A stretch of 64,000 bases of DNA from Actinomyces sp. UMB0138. GTDB lineage: Bacteria; Bacillota; Negativicutes; Veillonellales; Veillonellaceae. Shown here piece by piece: positions 44,090-52,970 of this stretch (position 1 is its first letter; every line of letters starts with the position of its first letter). Both the position numbers and the translations under genes were made by a program. The notes beneath the pieces are model-generated. The model searched no databases and had not been told where the DNA came from. It saw nothing but the letters and a program-made list of their open reading frames with translations. The stretch covers positions 956,476-1,020,475 of the forward strand of contig NZ_PKMC01000001.1 in assembly GCF_002849225.1 (NCBI RefSeq), given 5' to 3'.

Positions 44090-45681
44090 CTAATTTGTCC
44101 TTTCATGGGTTGGGTAAGCTCTAGGGCAATTTCCCACCGGTAGGGAGTTATCCGGTGTTTTATGCCAACAATTAGGCCGCGCATGGTCTCACCACGCGCG
44201 GTTACTCGTGCAGTTAGCATGGTCTCGAGCATGACAGCGGCGGCCATCAATGCGCCTTTATGGGAGGTTCGTGTCTTAGTGGAGGCAAGGAGGGTTATCT
44301 CGGCGGGCGGTGGAACCTGTTCGGCTTGGCGGATCAGAGCGGCTAGGACACCCGATATTTGGTCTTGCCTGTACAGCATGAGATCTAGGGATGCTCTAGC
44401 GCCCCTGTAGGGCACATCAGAGCGGGAATGACTGACGGTCTGGTCAGTTTGTTCCCACTCGAGACGCTCGGTATCCCATCGTGCCGAGTGATTATTAGCC
44501 TCGATGTCTGTTACAGCTGTTGAAATCTCCCAACCGGTCGCGGCTTGCGTGTAGGACCAGACGTGGGCATCCGGGTCGGTTTCGGCCTCGTCGGTAAGGT
44601 GGAAGGGGAAAGGATCCCTAAGCTCGGGCTCAGCAGAGATCAGCAGGCGCCCGTCTCGGTCTACGCGCCAGAAGCCACCTACCGAGGCGGTTAGGGCGTC
44701 GAGGTAATTAGCAAGGCTAGTTTCCCAGGTGGTAGGGGCTAATTCGATCTGGCTGGTACCGTTTATCCAGTATTGGCGGCCCCTTGCTGATCCCATAAGG
44801 CGCCGGGTCCGATCGGGGAATAACTCGGCCCCGTTGCGTCCTTGGTATGGTCCTATCGCGCCGTAGCGGGTAATGTTAGCGAGCTCGGCAACTGCATCAG
44901 CAGCGGTGATCTTGACGTGGTACGGAACGGCCGAGCCGGGCCGGGCGGGGTCATATTTTAGATTGATTACCTCTCCAGTAAAGATGGCTTGGCGGGTTGG
45001 CCAATGTACTAGCCTTATCGGGGTGCCTTGCCGCATGCCGGTAACGCGCGGGTCAAGGCCGCCGGCTGCTGTTACTTCCATGGTCCCGGCGCGGGCTTTA
45101 CGGACCGGACCAGCCGCGTCATTGCCCCTGGATGTTTCAATATTGGTTACAGGGCTAATAATGTTTTGCCAGGCCACTGTGCGCACGGGGGCTTGTAAGC
45201 GGCCCTGATTGAGCCTGGAACGGTCAAGGATGAAGGTATCGCCGCCGGCGGCGGGTCGGTCGAGTGCGTCCACGTTCAGGCGGGAGGTACCAAGATAGAA
45301 GGCGCCGAGGCCTTTTACTGGTAGGTAGGCAAACAGTCCGAGGACCTGGGCCGGGTGTGGCTCGGCGTTGATTTGGGCGTGGTCGGTTAGGGTGAATTTC
45401 TGCAATGTCAGTGAGGCCGGCCCGGTCATTATTACCTCGACCTCGGCCGTCTCGGCTGTGAAGGTGTGGGTTACTTCCTCGCCGGGGCTGGCTGGGTAGG
45501 ACCTACCAGGCAGAGAGTAAAAGACTTTCTCGGCCGCGAGAGCATTAATAGTGTATTTGTGGCCTGCGATAAGGTCGGTAGCAGTAAAGACTGCGCGCCC
45601 GGCTTGGGTTAGATCAAATACGTATGGGTTTTGAAATCGTGGGGTTGGCGTGAAATCGTGCCAGCTAACAGGGAGTTGCAT
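44086..45681 (-). CDS. phage minor tail protein (distal tail/tip)
   Basis: 531 aa from the ATG at 45681, which follows GGAGG and lies just past the tape-measure stop; the frame opens earlier but overlaps. Mainly beta structure. The position directly after the tape measure, and the central segment GTPIRLVHWPTRQAIFTGEVINLKYD that looks like a distal-tail or gp27-like barrel, suggest the tail tip. In siphoviruses the gene here usually encodes the distal tail or tail-lysin protein. I see no peptidase motif. Confidence 0.7.
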   Translation of the reverse strand: MQLPVSWHDFTPTPRFQNPYVFDLTQAGRAVFTATDLIAGHKYTINALAAEKVFYSLPGRSYPASPGEEVTHTFTAETAEVEVIMTGPASLTLQKFTLTDHAQINAEPHPAQVLGLFAYLPVKGLGAFYLGTSRLNVDALDRPAAGGDTFILDRSRLNQGRLQAPVRTVAWQNIISPVTNIETSRGNDAAGPVRKARAGTMEVTAAGGLDPRVTGMRQGTPIRLVHWPTRQAIFTGEVINLKYDPARPGSAVPYHVKITAADAVAELANITRYGAIGPYQGRNGAELFPDRTRRLMGSARGRQYWINGTSQIELAPTTWETSLANYLDALTASVGGFWRVDRDGRLLISAEPELRDPFPFHLTDEAETDPDAHVWSYTQAATGWEISTAVTDIEANNHSARWDTERLEWEQTDQTVSHSRSDVPYRGARASLDLMLYRQDQISGVLAALIRQAEQVPPPAEITLLASTKTRTSHKGALMAAAVMLETMLTARVTARGETMRGLIVGIKHRITPYRWEIALELTQPMKGQIR

Positions 45682-45683
45682 GG

Positions 45684-48254
45684 CTATCTGCCTCCATTTA
45701 CGCGGGTCCATTGATCGAGCGCGTCGCGGATACGCCGCCCTGTTTCAGGGGTAGCGTCGAGGGCTTTTACTTCGAGATTGATCGAGTAGTTATTAACAGT
45801 CAGGCCGCCGCCAGCAGGTAGCAGTCCCGCCTCACCAATGCCTGGGACTTTCAGACCGGAGGTTAGCCCGCTTAGGGATGCCCGAACGGCGCTGTAGCGG
45901 TCCTCGAGCCCGTCGATAAACCCGCCAATGATTAGACGGCCATTGTCCCTAAGGAGGCGCGCGTCTTTACTCGCTGGGCCCTTCCAGGAAGGCAGCAGGT
46001 TAGTTAATCGAGACAGAGTAGAGCGCACCCTATGAAAGACCGACATTATACCGTCGATAAATCCCTGAATTAATGATCGGCCAGCCCAGGTGAGCGCAGA
46101 GCCGAGATTACCCACAGCAGAGACGGCCCGGCCGGGTAAGCCGGCGATCCATCCGACCGCTCTGGAGATTCCGTTGCTGATAGTTCCGGTAAAGCGGCTC
46201 ATTGCGCCTTGTACCCCGGCGGTAATACGGGACCAGCCCGCCGAGAGTTTGCCGGTAATACCAGCTACGAAGGAAGCGATACCGCGTGCGATCCCACCGA
46301 TTACGCCGAGGACGGTCGATGAGAAAGCCGACCACATAGACCGGCCGATCGCGAGAGCACCGTTTAGCACACCGGATATTAGCCCGGCGGCTGTTGAGAC
46401 TGCACCGGCAAGGACAGAGGCTAGGATCTGGGCGAGGGTCGAGATAACCGAGATTATCGGGGTGACGATCGGCAAAAGTGCGCTAAGGGCAGCGTTTAGG
46501 ACGTCGGCTACGATCTGGGCGACTAGTCCGAGGGCGTTTACCAGGGTTGGCAGTATTGGCATGAGCGCGGAGAGAACAGTCATTACAAGCTGGCCAATAG
46601 CTGGAAGTAAAGGCGATAGTGCTCTTAGCAGGGTGCCGACTACCTGGGCAACCGTGCCTAGCAGCTGAGCGATAGATGGCAGGGTAGGCAAAAGAGCTTG
46701 GATGACTTGTACAACGAAGGTAATTAGCATTGGCAGCAGCGGTGCTACCGCCCCAATTAGGGCGGTGAAAGCGTCAACGATCCCAGTCAGTAAAGGGGTA
46801 AGCTGCGGAAGGACCGGAACCAGAGCAGATACTACTTGGCCTATGAGCTGTGCCAGTACGGGCAAAAGCTGTGCCAGAGCGTTTGAGAGGGCCCCGGCAA
46901 GGAGACCGGCAATATTGGTAAAGGCCTCGGCAAGTTGTGGCAGTACGGGCAGGATTGCTTGTAGCGCGCTCATAAGGAGTTGACCGACCGCTAGGGCTAT
47001 CTGCCCTAATACTTGGCCGATCTGAGCGCCGAGGGGGGCCAAAGTCTGAAAGATGATACTCATCGGTGACAGGGAGGTCACTAGCTGGCCAATCAGCGGG
47101 GCCGCCTGGGATAGGGCCGGGCCGAGGGTGGAAGTGAGCATGTCGCCAAGCTGGGACAGGGCCGGGCCGGCCGTCTGCATTACTGAGCTAAGGAAGGAGC
47201 CTAGCCCCTGGGCTATCGGAGCGAGAGCGGGGCCAATCTGAGCCGGTAGAGTACTTAGAGCGCCGGTGATCTTCTGCCCTATCTCAGAGGTCCTAATCCT
47301 AGATAGGCCTTCGGAGAGTTTAGCCATTCCGGCCTCGGCGGTCTCGGCCGCCGCGCCGAGCTTGTCTTTTAGCCCGCCGGTAAGCTTTTCCCCGAGACCG
47401 TCGAGGACGGCCTCCAAACGCGGTCCAAGCCACTCAGCAAGCCTTTGCACGGCCGGAGCGATCGCTGCCGTGACGTTATCGACGGCGACAGTCATCTCAA
47501 AAAGGGCTTTTTTCACGGCTGGGAATACAGGCGAGACAGCAACCTCACCAAGCCGGTTTATCGCGGCCATGAAATTAGCGAACTGGCCACGCGTGGTATC
47601 TGCCATTACCTTGCCGGTGCCCCCGACCGTGTCCTCCATAGCGGCTAGGAAGCCGGCGAGATCGACTTTACCGGCGGCTACCATCTTTCGGAGCTCGTCC
47701 GCTGTTACGCCGTAGTGGTCGGCAAGCTTTTTATAGATTGGGATGCCCCGGTCGGCTATCTGATTCATTTCCTCAGCCGATACGCGGCCGTTAGTTGCGA
47801 CTTTGCCGAAGATAGCGCCCATTTCGCCCATGCCAACCCCGGCAATTTGAGCCGAGTCAGCTACAAGGGTCAGGTATCGGGTCATGTCTTTACCGGGTTT
47901 GATGCCAGCAGCGAAAGCCGAGGCCGCCGCCGTGGAAGCCTCATCGAGACCGTAGGCTGTTCCCTTTACGGCTTTGAGTGCGTCCGCTGAGATCTGTTTT
48001 ACCCTGCTTGCTGAGACCCCAAGGGCGGTGAGTTTCTTGGTCGCGTCCTCGAGTTTCATCGCGCGTGCAAAGCCGCCTTTTGCGGCAAGGCCGGCTATCG
48101 CGGTCCCAATCCCTACGGCGGCGCCAGCGCCGAGCTTGCCAATGGTGCCGAGTTTCGCGCCGAAACTTTTCGAGGTTTTGGCGGCGTCTTCAAAGCCTTT
48201 TGTAAAGTCTTTCACCTCGGCAAGGAGAGAGACGATAACAGTATGTTTAGCCAT
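45684..48254 (-). CDS. phage tail tape measure protein
   Basis: 856 aa, the largest gene of the prophage. The N-terminal TP901-type tape-measure domain includes AAASAFAAGIKPGKDMTRYL and GKVATNGRVSAEEMNQIADRGIP. The middle (about 330-650) is a long series of Leu-Pro-rich hydrophobic near-repeats (VLPQL, ALLPIV, QLLPVLAQLI). The C-terminal part is glycine-rich (IQGFIDGIMSVFHRVRSTLS). Its length sets tail length; 856 residues predict a tail of somewhat over 100 nm by the usual 1.5 angstrom per residue rule. Confidence 0.93.
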   Translation of the reverse strand: MAKHTVIVSLLAEVKDFTKGFEDAAKTSKSFGAKLGTIGKLGAGAAVGIGTAIAGLAAKGGFARAMKLEDATKKLTALGVSASRVKQISADALKAVKGTAYGLDEASTAAASAFAAGIKPGKDMTRYLTLVADSAQIAGVGMGEMGAIFGKVATNGRVSAEEMNQIADRGIPIYKKLADHYGVTADELRKMVAAGKVDLAGFLAAMEDTVGGTGKVMADTTRGQFANFMAAINRLGEVAVSPVFPAVKKALFEMTVAVDNVTAAIAPAVQRLAEWLGPRLEAVLDGLGEKLTGGLKDKLGAAAETAEAGMAKLSEGLSRIRTSEIGQKITGALSTLPAQIGPALAPIAQGLGSFLSSVMQTAGPALSQLGDMLTSTLGPALSQAAPLIGQLVTSLSPMSIIFQTLAPLGAQIGQVLGQIALAVGQLLMSALQAILPVLPQLAEAFTNIAGLLAGALSNALAQLLPVLAQLIGQVVSALVPVLPQLTPLLTGIVDAFTALIGAVAPLLPMLITFVVQVIQALLPTLPSIAQLLGTVAQVVGTLLRALSPLLPAIGQLVMTVLSALMPILPTLVNALGLVAQIVADVLNAALSALLPIVTPIISVISTLAQILASVLAGAVSTAAGLISGVLNGALAIGRSMWSAFSSTVLGVIGGIARGIASFVAGITGKLSAGWSRITAGVQGAMSRFTGTISNGISRAVGWIAGLPGRAVSAVGNLGSALTWAGRSLIQGFIDGIMSVFHRVRSTLSRLTNLLPSWKGPASKDARLLRDNGRLIIGGFIDGLEDRYSAVRASLSGLTSGLKVPGIGEAGLLPAGGGLTVNNYSINLEVKALDATPETGRRIRDALDQWTRVNGGR

Positions 48255-48381
48255 GTTTAGCTCTTTCTTTCACTAGCTGGCAAAAGGCGGTGTATTCGGC
48301 GAGGGTAAGGGCGCGGTATTCGGACGGGGGTAGGCCTGTCGCTAGGCAGAAGGCGGCTAGTCGCCTAGCGGCTGGGTAGGG
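48247..48381 (-). CDS. frameshifted C-terminal part of the tail assembly chaperone (GT product)
   Basis: In the -1 frame relative to the upstream chaperone gene, an open stretch continues past its stop and encodes LPPSEYRALTLAEYTAFCQLVKE, the typical C-terminal part of siphovirus GT chaperones. It has no own start codon and overlaps the tape-measure start. I infer a -1 frameshift near GACCCT (48383-48378), but no textbook slippery heptamer is present, so the exact site is open. Confidence 0.55.
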   Translation of the reverse strand, partial: PYPAARRLAAFCLATGLPPSEYRALTLAEYTAFCQLVKERAKHG

Positions 48382-48629
48382 TCCGGCTCGTCCTCGACGC
48401 CGAGGACGGTCTCGACGATGCCCTCGACCTTGCTCACTGGCAGGGCGCGGATATCCTCGAGTGTTTCGCCGGTGCCGTTACGGCGGGCGGCAATGTATGC
48501 GAGGGCGATTAGTAGGCCAGCTTTAGGGGTGCCAGGGCTACCCATTTCGTCCATTGGTAGTCCGCTAATTTTTTCAAATTGTTCGAGTTCGCCCATGGTC
48601 AGGCGGTCAAGCATTGCGGAGGTGTCCAT
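48357..48629 (-). CDS. tail assembly chaperone (G product)
   Basis: 90 aa, with a conserved helical centre (LGELEQFEKISG-like MGELEQFEKI, PGTPKAGLLIALAYIAARR) and an acidic C-terminus. Its place just before the tape measure is the standard place of tail chaperones, which bind the tape measure during tail assembly. A longer product made by frameshifting is likely. Confidence 0.75.
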   Translation of the reverse strand: MDTSAMLDRLTMGELEQFEKISGLPMDEMGSPGTPKAGLLIALAYIAARRNGTGETLEDIRALPVSKVEGIVETVLGVEDEPDPTQPLGD

Positions 48630-48633
48630 TTTC

Positions 48634-49038
48634 TTATTTCATTCCGTTCTTTTTTAGTAGTTTCTCGATGCCCTCATCGAAGGCGCGGAATTGTGCGGCG
48701 CGGGTATCTCGGAGGGCTTGGTCGAGGAAATGCACCGCGCGGATACGCCGGCGCGGCCACCCGTAGTTAATTACCGGAGCGTATGGCACGCGCGCCCCGC
48801 CGGCCCTCGATACAGCCTTAGTTTTGCCTCGGCCGGCTCTGAGAGAGCCTTTTAGCCGCCCGGTCTTTAATGGGACGAGTCCGGCGGCGCGGCGTACTAC
48901 AATCATGCCGACAGAGTGCATTAGATCACGCATGTCCGTTGCGGCCGCGCCGGCCCGGTTCAAGTCCCTAATAGTCTCGTTTAGGCCGCTAATGCGGGCG
49001 TTTAAGCCAGCGTATTTGCCGCCCTTGTCTCGACTCAT
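48634..49038 (-). CDS. HK97 gp10-like head-tail/tail completion protein
   Basis: 134 aa with a helical N-terminus (LNARISGLNETIRDLNRAG), then VVRRAAGLVPLKTGRLKGSLRAG, which is the gp10-family hallmark, and a final PYAPVINYGWP. In the HK97 group this protein completes the joint of head and tail. It lies out of the usual order, after the major tail protein. Confidence 0.7.
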   Translation of the reverse strand: MSRDKGGKYAGLNARISGLNETIRDLNRAGAAATDMRDLMHSVGMIVVRRAAGLVPLKTGRLKGSLRAGRGKTKAVSRAGGARVPYAPVINYGWPRRRIRAVHFLDQALRDTRAAQFRAFDEGIEKLLKKNGMK

Positions 49039-49040
49039 TT

Positions 49041-49472
49041 TTAGCCCAAAGGCGCGGCGGTACCGCCTGTGAGGGTCCAGTCCTCGACGGGTAGCTCGAG
49101 CTCAAAAGTCGCAGTCTCGTTAACCTCTGTAGACAAGGCCGGAGGCTTTTCAATCGTGCATTTACCGGTAACGTGCGGCTGGTCGTCGGTGGGCTTTTCA
49201 TTACCGTGTACCGCGATCATAAACGGGACTGTTTCACCAACGTGATCGAACAGGAAGCGCCAAAGCGAGGCTTTAGCGGTCGACTGGATACCGGCGACTT
49301 TTAGCTGCATCGGGGTTCCGCCTACGTTGATGGACCCGAAGGTAGCGGAATCGTCTTTATCGACCGGTTCCAGGGTTACAGAGGACATGTCTGGCCAGTA
49401 TTCGGTCTCGTTTAGTTTGAATCCTAGGCGCTTGCCGCGGATGCGGGGAGACTCTTTGAGTTTGGAAGCCAT
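49041..49472 (-). CDS. major tail protein
   Basis: 143 aa, mostly beta, with the start MASKLKESPRIRGKRLGFKLN and a C-terminal TATFELELPVEDWTLTGG. Its size and place after the tail terminator and before the chaperones and tape measure fit the tail tube protein of short siphoviruses. AAAGGCAAACTATT precedes the ATG (weak ribosome site). Confidence 0.7.
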   Translation of the reverse strand: MASKLKESPRIRGKRLGFKLNETEYWPDMSSVTLEPVDKDDSATFGSINVGGTPMQLKVAGIQSTAKASLWRFLFDHVGETVPFMIAVHGNEKPTDDQPHVTGKCTIEKPPALSTEVNETATFELELPVEDWTLTGGTAAPLG

Positions 49473-49487
49473 AATAGTTTGCCTTTC

Positions 49488-49853
49488 TTAGAGGGTGATC
49501 GTCGTGTGTATGATCGCGGCGGGCCAGGCCGGCCCGGCCCCAATCTGGAGAGTTTCTAGGGTTGTGGTCTCGGCCTCGAGGTCCATGTCGAGGTCTTCGA
49601 GAATCTCACCAAGGGCTAGGACGGCCCCGGCCGCGTCCTCGCTATTGGGTGATATGAGGGCGGGCTCGAACTTGTAAGATCGCCGTTCATAAGTGATCGG
49701 GGTTATCTCGGTTGGCGGGGCAATAAATAGGATTATTTGATCGGCTGCCAGGGCTGGGATCACCTCTGCCGGGTCTGTGATGATCGGGACGCCGGTCCCC
49801 TCGAGGGCCTCAGCGGCGGCCTCAGCCATTGCATCTATTGCGGTTTGTATCAT
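49488..49853 (-). CDS. phage tail terminator-like protein
   Basis: 121 aa from the ATG at 49853, which overlaps the stop of the connector gene (ATGA). It has a first helix (IQTAIDAMAEAAAEALEG), then beta strands (QIILFIAPPTEITPITYERRSYKFEPALISP) and a last helix/strand pair, like HK97 gp11/gpU tail terminators. Confidence 0.65.
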   Translation of the reverse strand: MIQTAIDAMAEAAAEALEGTGVPIITDPAEVIPALAADQIILFIAPPTEITPITYERRSYKFEPALISPNSEDAAGAVLALGEILEDLDMDLEAETTTLETLQIGAGPAWPAAIIHTTITL

Positions 49854-50167
49854 GCTAGGCCCGCCCCTTTCAGCCACGGGGCAAGGATCGGGCGGGCCGG
49901 GGTTAGCGGGTCCAGGGCTGGCCTATAGTATGCTGGCGCGCTCTCGATCCCCTCGCCTAGGCCTGGCTGGGCCGATTGGGCACGCCGAGCCCAGAGATTA
50001 CCGGCGACCTGCAAGATTGCCTGGTCTTTTACTTCTTCCGGTACGGAGGCGGTGCCGATGTGACGCTCGACGGTTCCGGTCGCGGCGGTAAGGCAGGAGA
50101 CAACAAAAGCCTCGTCGGCTTTTGGCCCGGCCCGCAGGTATGCTCGTAGCTCGGTAGCGGTAACCAT
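49850..50167 (-). CDS. head-tail connector (gp6-like)
   Basis: 105 aa, all helical. The family start MVTATELRAYLRAG with AFVVSCLTAATGTVERHIG is followed by VKDQAILQVAGNLWARR, the core pattern of phage gp6-like adaptors. It directly follows the capsid gene, as expected. Confidence 0.75.
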   Translation of the reverse strand: MVTATELRAYLRAGPKADEAFVVSCLTAATGTVERHIGTASVPEEVKDQAILQVAGNLWARRAQSAQPGLGEGIESAPAYYRPALDPLTPARPILAPWLKGAGLA

Positions 50168-51751
50168 TTATTCGGCCTTGGTAAAGGTGATTGGTCGGAT
50201 AGCGGCCGGGGCGGGCTCGAAATGAGCGGCGTACCCATAGACGGCGAAGTCCTTGGTAAGGTCCAAGACGTTCGTGTCCTGCAACCTTAGAGGCGCGCCG
50301 GGCGCTTCCTTGATCGCGATTGCTTCCTTGGCAAAGCCAGCAGCAGCATTACCCGCCCAGCCTGGCACGCGCACAACAGAAAGGTTAGCGAAGGTCGCGC
50401 TACCTGTAGCAACTGTTAGGGTGCCCTGTTGGCGATCCGGCGCGCCGGTAAACTGTAGCGCCTTTGGCGTGTATTCGAGCTTGGCAAGGGCAGCGTAGAC
50501 CGCCGGCGAGACCGCGATCCCGTCTAGCGGGTAAGGGGTGTCGTCATAGGCGGCAAGTAATGCAAGGATCGTGTCGATCCATTCGTTCACGGTGCCAGCG
50601 GTGATCGAGCCGACAGCAAGGGCAGTGTTAGCTTTCACCCGTTCGGTAAAGACTGAGCGGGTTTTCGCTTCGATCTGCCTACCGTATTCGAGGGCCTGCA
50701 GGTAGAGGAGGTCATCCAGTAGGGAGACGCTCGAGCGGTCAATGGCCTGGAAGCTCATTTTACCGGCGCCGCCGTAAGTTAGGACCGGGGCGGACTTGAC
50801 TTCATACTGGGCGGGCTTGCCAAGGGGCAGCGGGTCCCCCTCGTTGGCCTGTACCCCAACCTTGACAGTGCTCTCTCCTTTACGCTGAGCGTACTCGACC
50901 GTCATCCCCTCGGCGGGCAGGTCGGTTGTGTGGGTGAAAAGGTTGGTCACGGGCTGTTTTAGCTCGATGCGCCGCTCGAGATTGCCAAGCCAGGCAGGGC
51001 GGGCGACGGTATCGCCGATGACCGCGCCCTCATATGCGCGCTTGGCGAGCTCGGTCGCGCCAGGACGGGATTCCTTGCCAATTAGGGCGTGAGCATACTC
51101 ACCAAGAGAGCGGAATACGAAGGGGATGCCCTCGGTCTCGTCTGGTCTGGTGGCTTCTCGCAGCTGGGCGAGGTCGCGGCTGAGGTCCTCGACCTGTTCC
51201 CTTAGCGGGTCGGTCACGGTGGTCAGGTCGGAGCGGGTCAGGGTCTGGGTCTCAGTTGGCATGGTTGGCCTTTCTCTAATTTCTGTAATCTGGGTGGTTT
51301 CGTATGCTGGGAACTCGACAACCGAATACTCTCGAGCTTTGACAGCCGTCCAGGTTATGAGGGTGGCCTCGTCCTGGACGGTTTCGGTGTGCTCGAGGCC
51401 GTCAAATCCTATGGACATGCGGGTTAAGACACCGTCAGTTATGAGGGTTGCGATATCCCGCCCGCGCGCGGTATCGCTAATCTCAGCAGTAATGACGCGG
51501 CCGGCGTCCGTGTCCTCGGCTTTGATAATTCGGCCGATCGGCTCGGTATGCCCATAGCGCAGTATCGCGCCGGTGTCATCGATAGAGCCGGGCGCGAACT
51601 TCTCTTTGAGGCCGTCCCAAAGAGTCGTCTCGGTATCGTACGGGACAGCAAGCGCGGTAATGGTCCGTCCTTCGGCCCCGCCGGTGTTATCGGCGGTAAG
51701 GTCAGCCAGAGCGCGGGTCTGTAGTCCCTCTAGCGGGCTAGTGTTCTGCAT
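50168..51751 (-). CDS. fused HK97-type prohead protease and major capsid protein
   Basis: One 527-aa reading frame holds two functions. Residues about 25-160 are a HK97-family S78 protease, with catalytic His68 (RYGHTEP) and Ser113 (LTRMSIGFDG). A linker with a charged helix (REQVEDLSRDLAQLREA, about 180-200) matches the capsid delta/scaffold domain. Residues about 210-527 are the capsid fold. No separate protease or scaffold gene is present, so the fusion explains part of the small genome. The start overlaps the portal gene by 14 bp. Confidence 0.85.
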   Translation of the reverse strand: MQNTSPLEGLQTRALADLTADNTGGAEGRTITALAVPYDTETTLWDGLKEKFAPGSIDDTGAILRYGHTEPIGRIIKAEDTDAGRVITAEISDTARGRDIATLITDGVLTRMSIGFDGLEHTETVQDEATLITWTAVKAREYSVVEFPAYETTQITEIRERPTMPTETQTLTRSDLTTVTDPLREQVEDLSRDLAQLREATRPDETEGIPFVFRSLGEYAHALIGKESRPGATELAKRAYEGAVIGDTVARPAWLGNLERRIELKQPVTNLFTHTTDLPAEGMTVEYAQRKGESTVKVGVQANEGDPLPLGKPAQYEVKSAPVLTYGGAGKMSFQAIDRSSVSLLDDLLYLQALEYGRQIEAKTRSVFTERVKANTALAVGSITAGTVNEWIDTILALLAAYDDTPYPLDGIAVSPAVYAALAKLEYTPKALQFTGAPDRQQGTLTVATGSATFANLSVVRVPGWAGNAAAGFAKEAIAIKEAPGAPLRLQDTNVLDLTKDFAVYGYAAHFEPAPAAIRPITFTKAE

Positions 51752-52889
51752 TGGTTTGATCTTCCTCGAGTGGGTTTAAGCCCTCGATCTTTCGGACTTC
51801 GTTAGGCGTTAGGAAGCCGTTTCTAAGGGCGATCTCGTGGGCTTGATAGCGCGTTAGGGTATCGGGGCGTAGGAAGGCCTCGAAGTTGAATCGGATGGTT
51901 TGCCCATTCGGGGCGAGGGCGGTGAGGGCTTCCTCGATCTTCCGCGTGTAAGTCATTAGGGTGAAGCGGATAAAGCTCAACCATTCTTGTTCGAGGTTGG
52001 AATAGGTCTTGCTTCCGCCCTCGACAGCGGCGAGCATGAGCGAGGCAGGTATACCGAAAAGTCGGCTAATGTCGACCGCGCTCATCTTCCTGCCTTCGAT
52101 CCATTGGGCATCGCGGGGGTTGATGAAAAGGGGCGTGTAATGCATTCCCTTGGACAGGACTCGCACACGGGCGGGGTTGTCCTCGACCGGCAAGGGCACC
52201 CCGTCGGCGTCCCGGTAGTTCCACGCGTTGCGCATGGCTTTTAGCTGGTCTTGGGTTGCGTCCTGGTCGGTAGTCAAGATTCCGGCTGGCTGGCCACTAT
52301 CGCGGAAATACTTAGCGGCATAGTCGCGCATGTCCAAAGCGCCGGCGAGCTCGACGCGGGCGGCCTGGATCGGGCCGAGACCAAAGAGAGAGCCGGGCAG
52401 GGGCATTAGCGCTAGGTGCTGGATACGGTCCGCGCCGTAGGTCCGGCCCCGATACGAAACTGTTTTTGCCCCGGTTTTTGGGTCTACAATCGGGGTGGCT
52501 TCGGCGGGGTTGAGGGCCTCGAGTAGCATGTCCCGGCCTTGTCCGGTTGCCATAATGTAGGCATTTCCCCCGGATGCTAGGGACAGGGCAAGGGCCTCGA
52601 GGAAGTCGGAGCGGGATTGATGTAGGTTCGGGCGGCGAACGTACGGGGGAACTCCCTCGGTGACGGTAGTGCCGGATCGCTCGACTTGTAGGGGTAGCTG
52701 GGCGACGGAGGTCGCGATGATCTGGATCGCGCGATAGACACCAGACAGGCCACATGCCGCCGATACCGAAAGCGAGGCGTTTTCGGAGCGTCTTAGGGCC
52801 GGAGGGATGCTTATCCCAGCCCCGCCGGCAGCTTGTCGGGTTGCGGTTGGGCCTTTCAGCCATTGGCTAATCGCGCGGGTAATGCTCAT
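51738..52889 (-). CDS. HK97-family portal protein
   Basis: 383 aa, the dodecameric ring at the packaging vertex. The family stretch SGVYRAIQIIATSVAQLPLQV is near the N-terminus, then LEALALSLASGGNAYIMA, MRDYAAKYFRDSGQPAGIL and SRLFGIPASLM, all typical of HK97 gp3-type portals. It overlaps the protease-capsid gene and follows the terminase. Confidence 0.92.
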   Translation of the reverse strand: MSITRAISQWLKGPTATRQAAGGAGISIPPALRRSENASLSVSAACGLSGVYRAIQIIATSVAQLPLQVERSGTTVTEGVPPYVRRPNLHQSRSDFLEALALSLASGGNAYIMATGQGRDMLLEALNPAEATPIVDPKTGAKTVSYRGRTYGADRIQHLALMPLPGSLFGLGPIQAARVELAGALDMRDYAAKYFRDSGQPAGILTTDQDATQDQLKAMRNAWNYRDADGVPLPVEDNPARVRVLSKGMHYTPLFINPRDAQWIEGRKMSAVDISRLFGIPASLMLAAVEGGSKTYSNLEQEWLSFIRFTLMTYTRKIEEALTALAPNGQTIRFNFEAFLRPDTLTRYQAHEIALRNGFLTPNEVRKIEGLNPLEEDQTNAEH

Positions 52890-52970
52890 AGCCCAGAGGC
52901 TAGGCCGCCGGGCGCGCGTTTGGCCAGGCTGGGCAACCGTTACAGGCCTTTACGGGCCTTTACGATCCGC

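Noticed and set aside
46500..47300. Repeated Leu-Pro-rich DNA in the tape measure as a repeat array
   Set aside because: It is coding repetition of the tape-measure protein, not a CRISPR or satellite; no regular spacer pattern. No CRISPR array was seen anywhere in the window.
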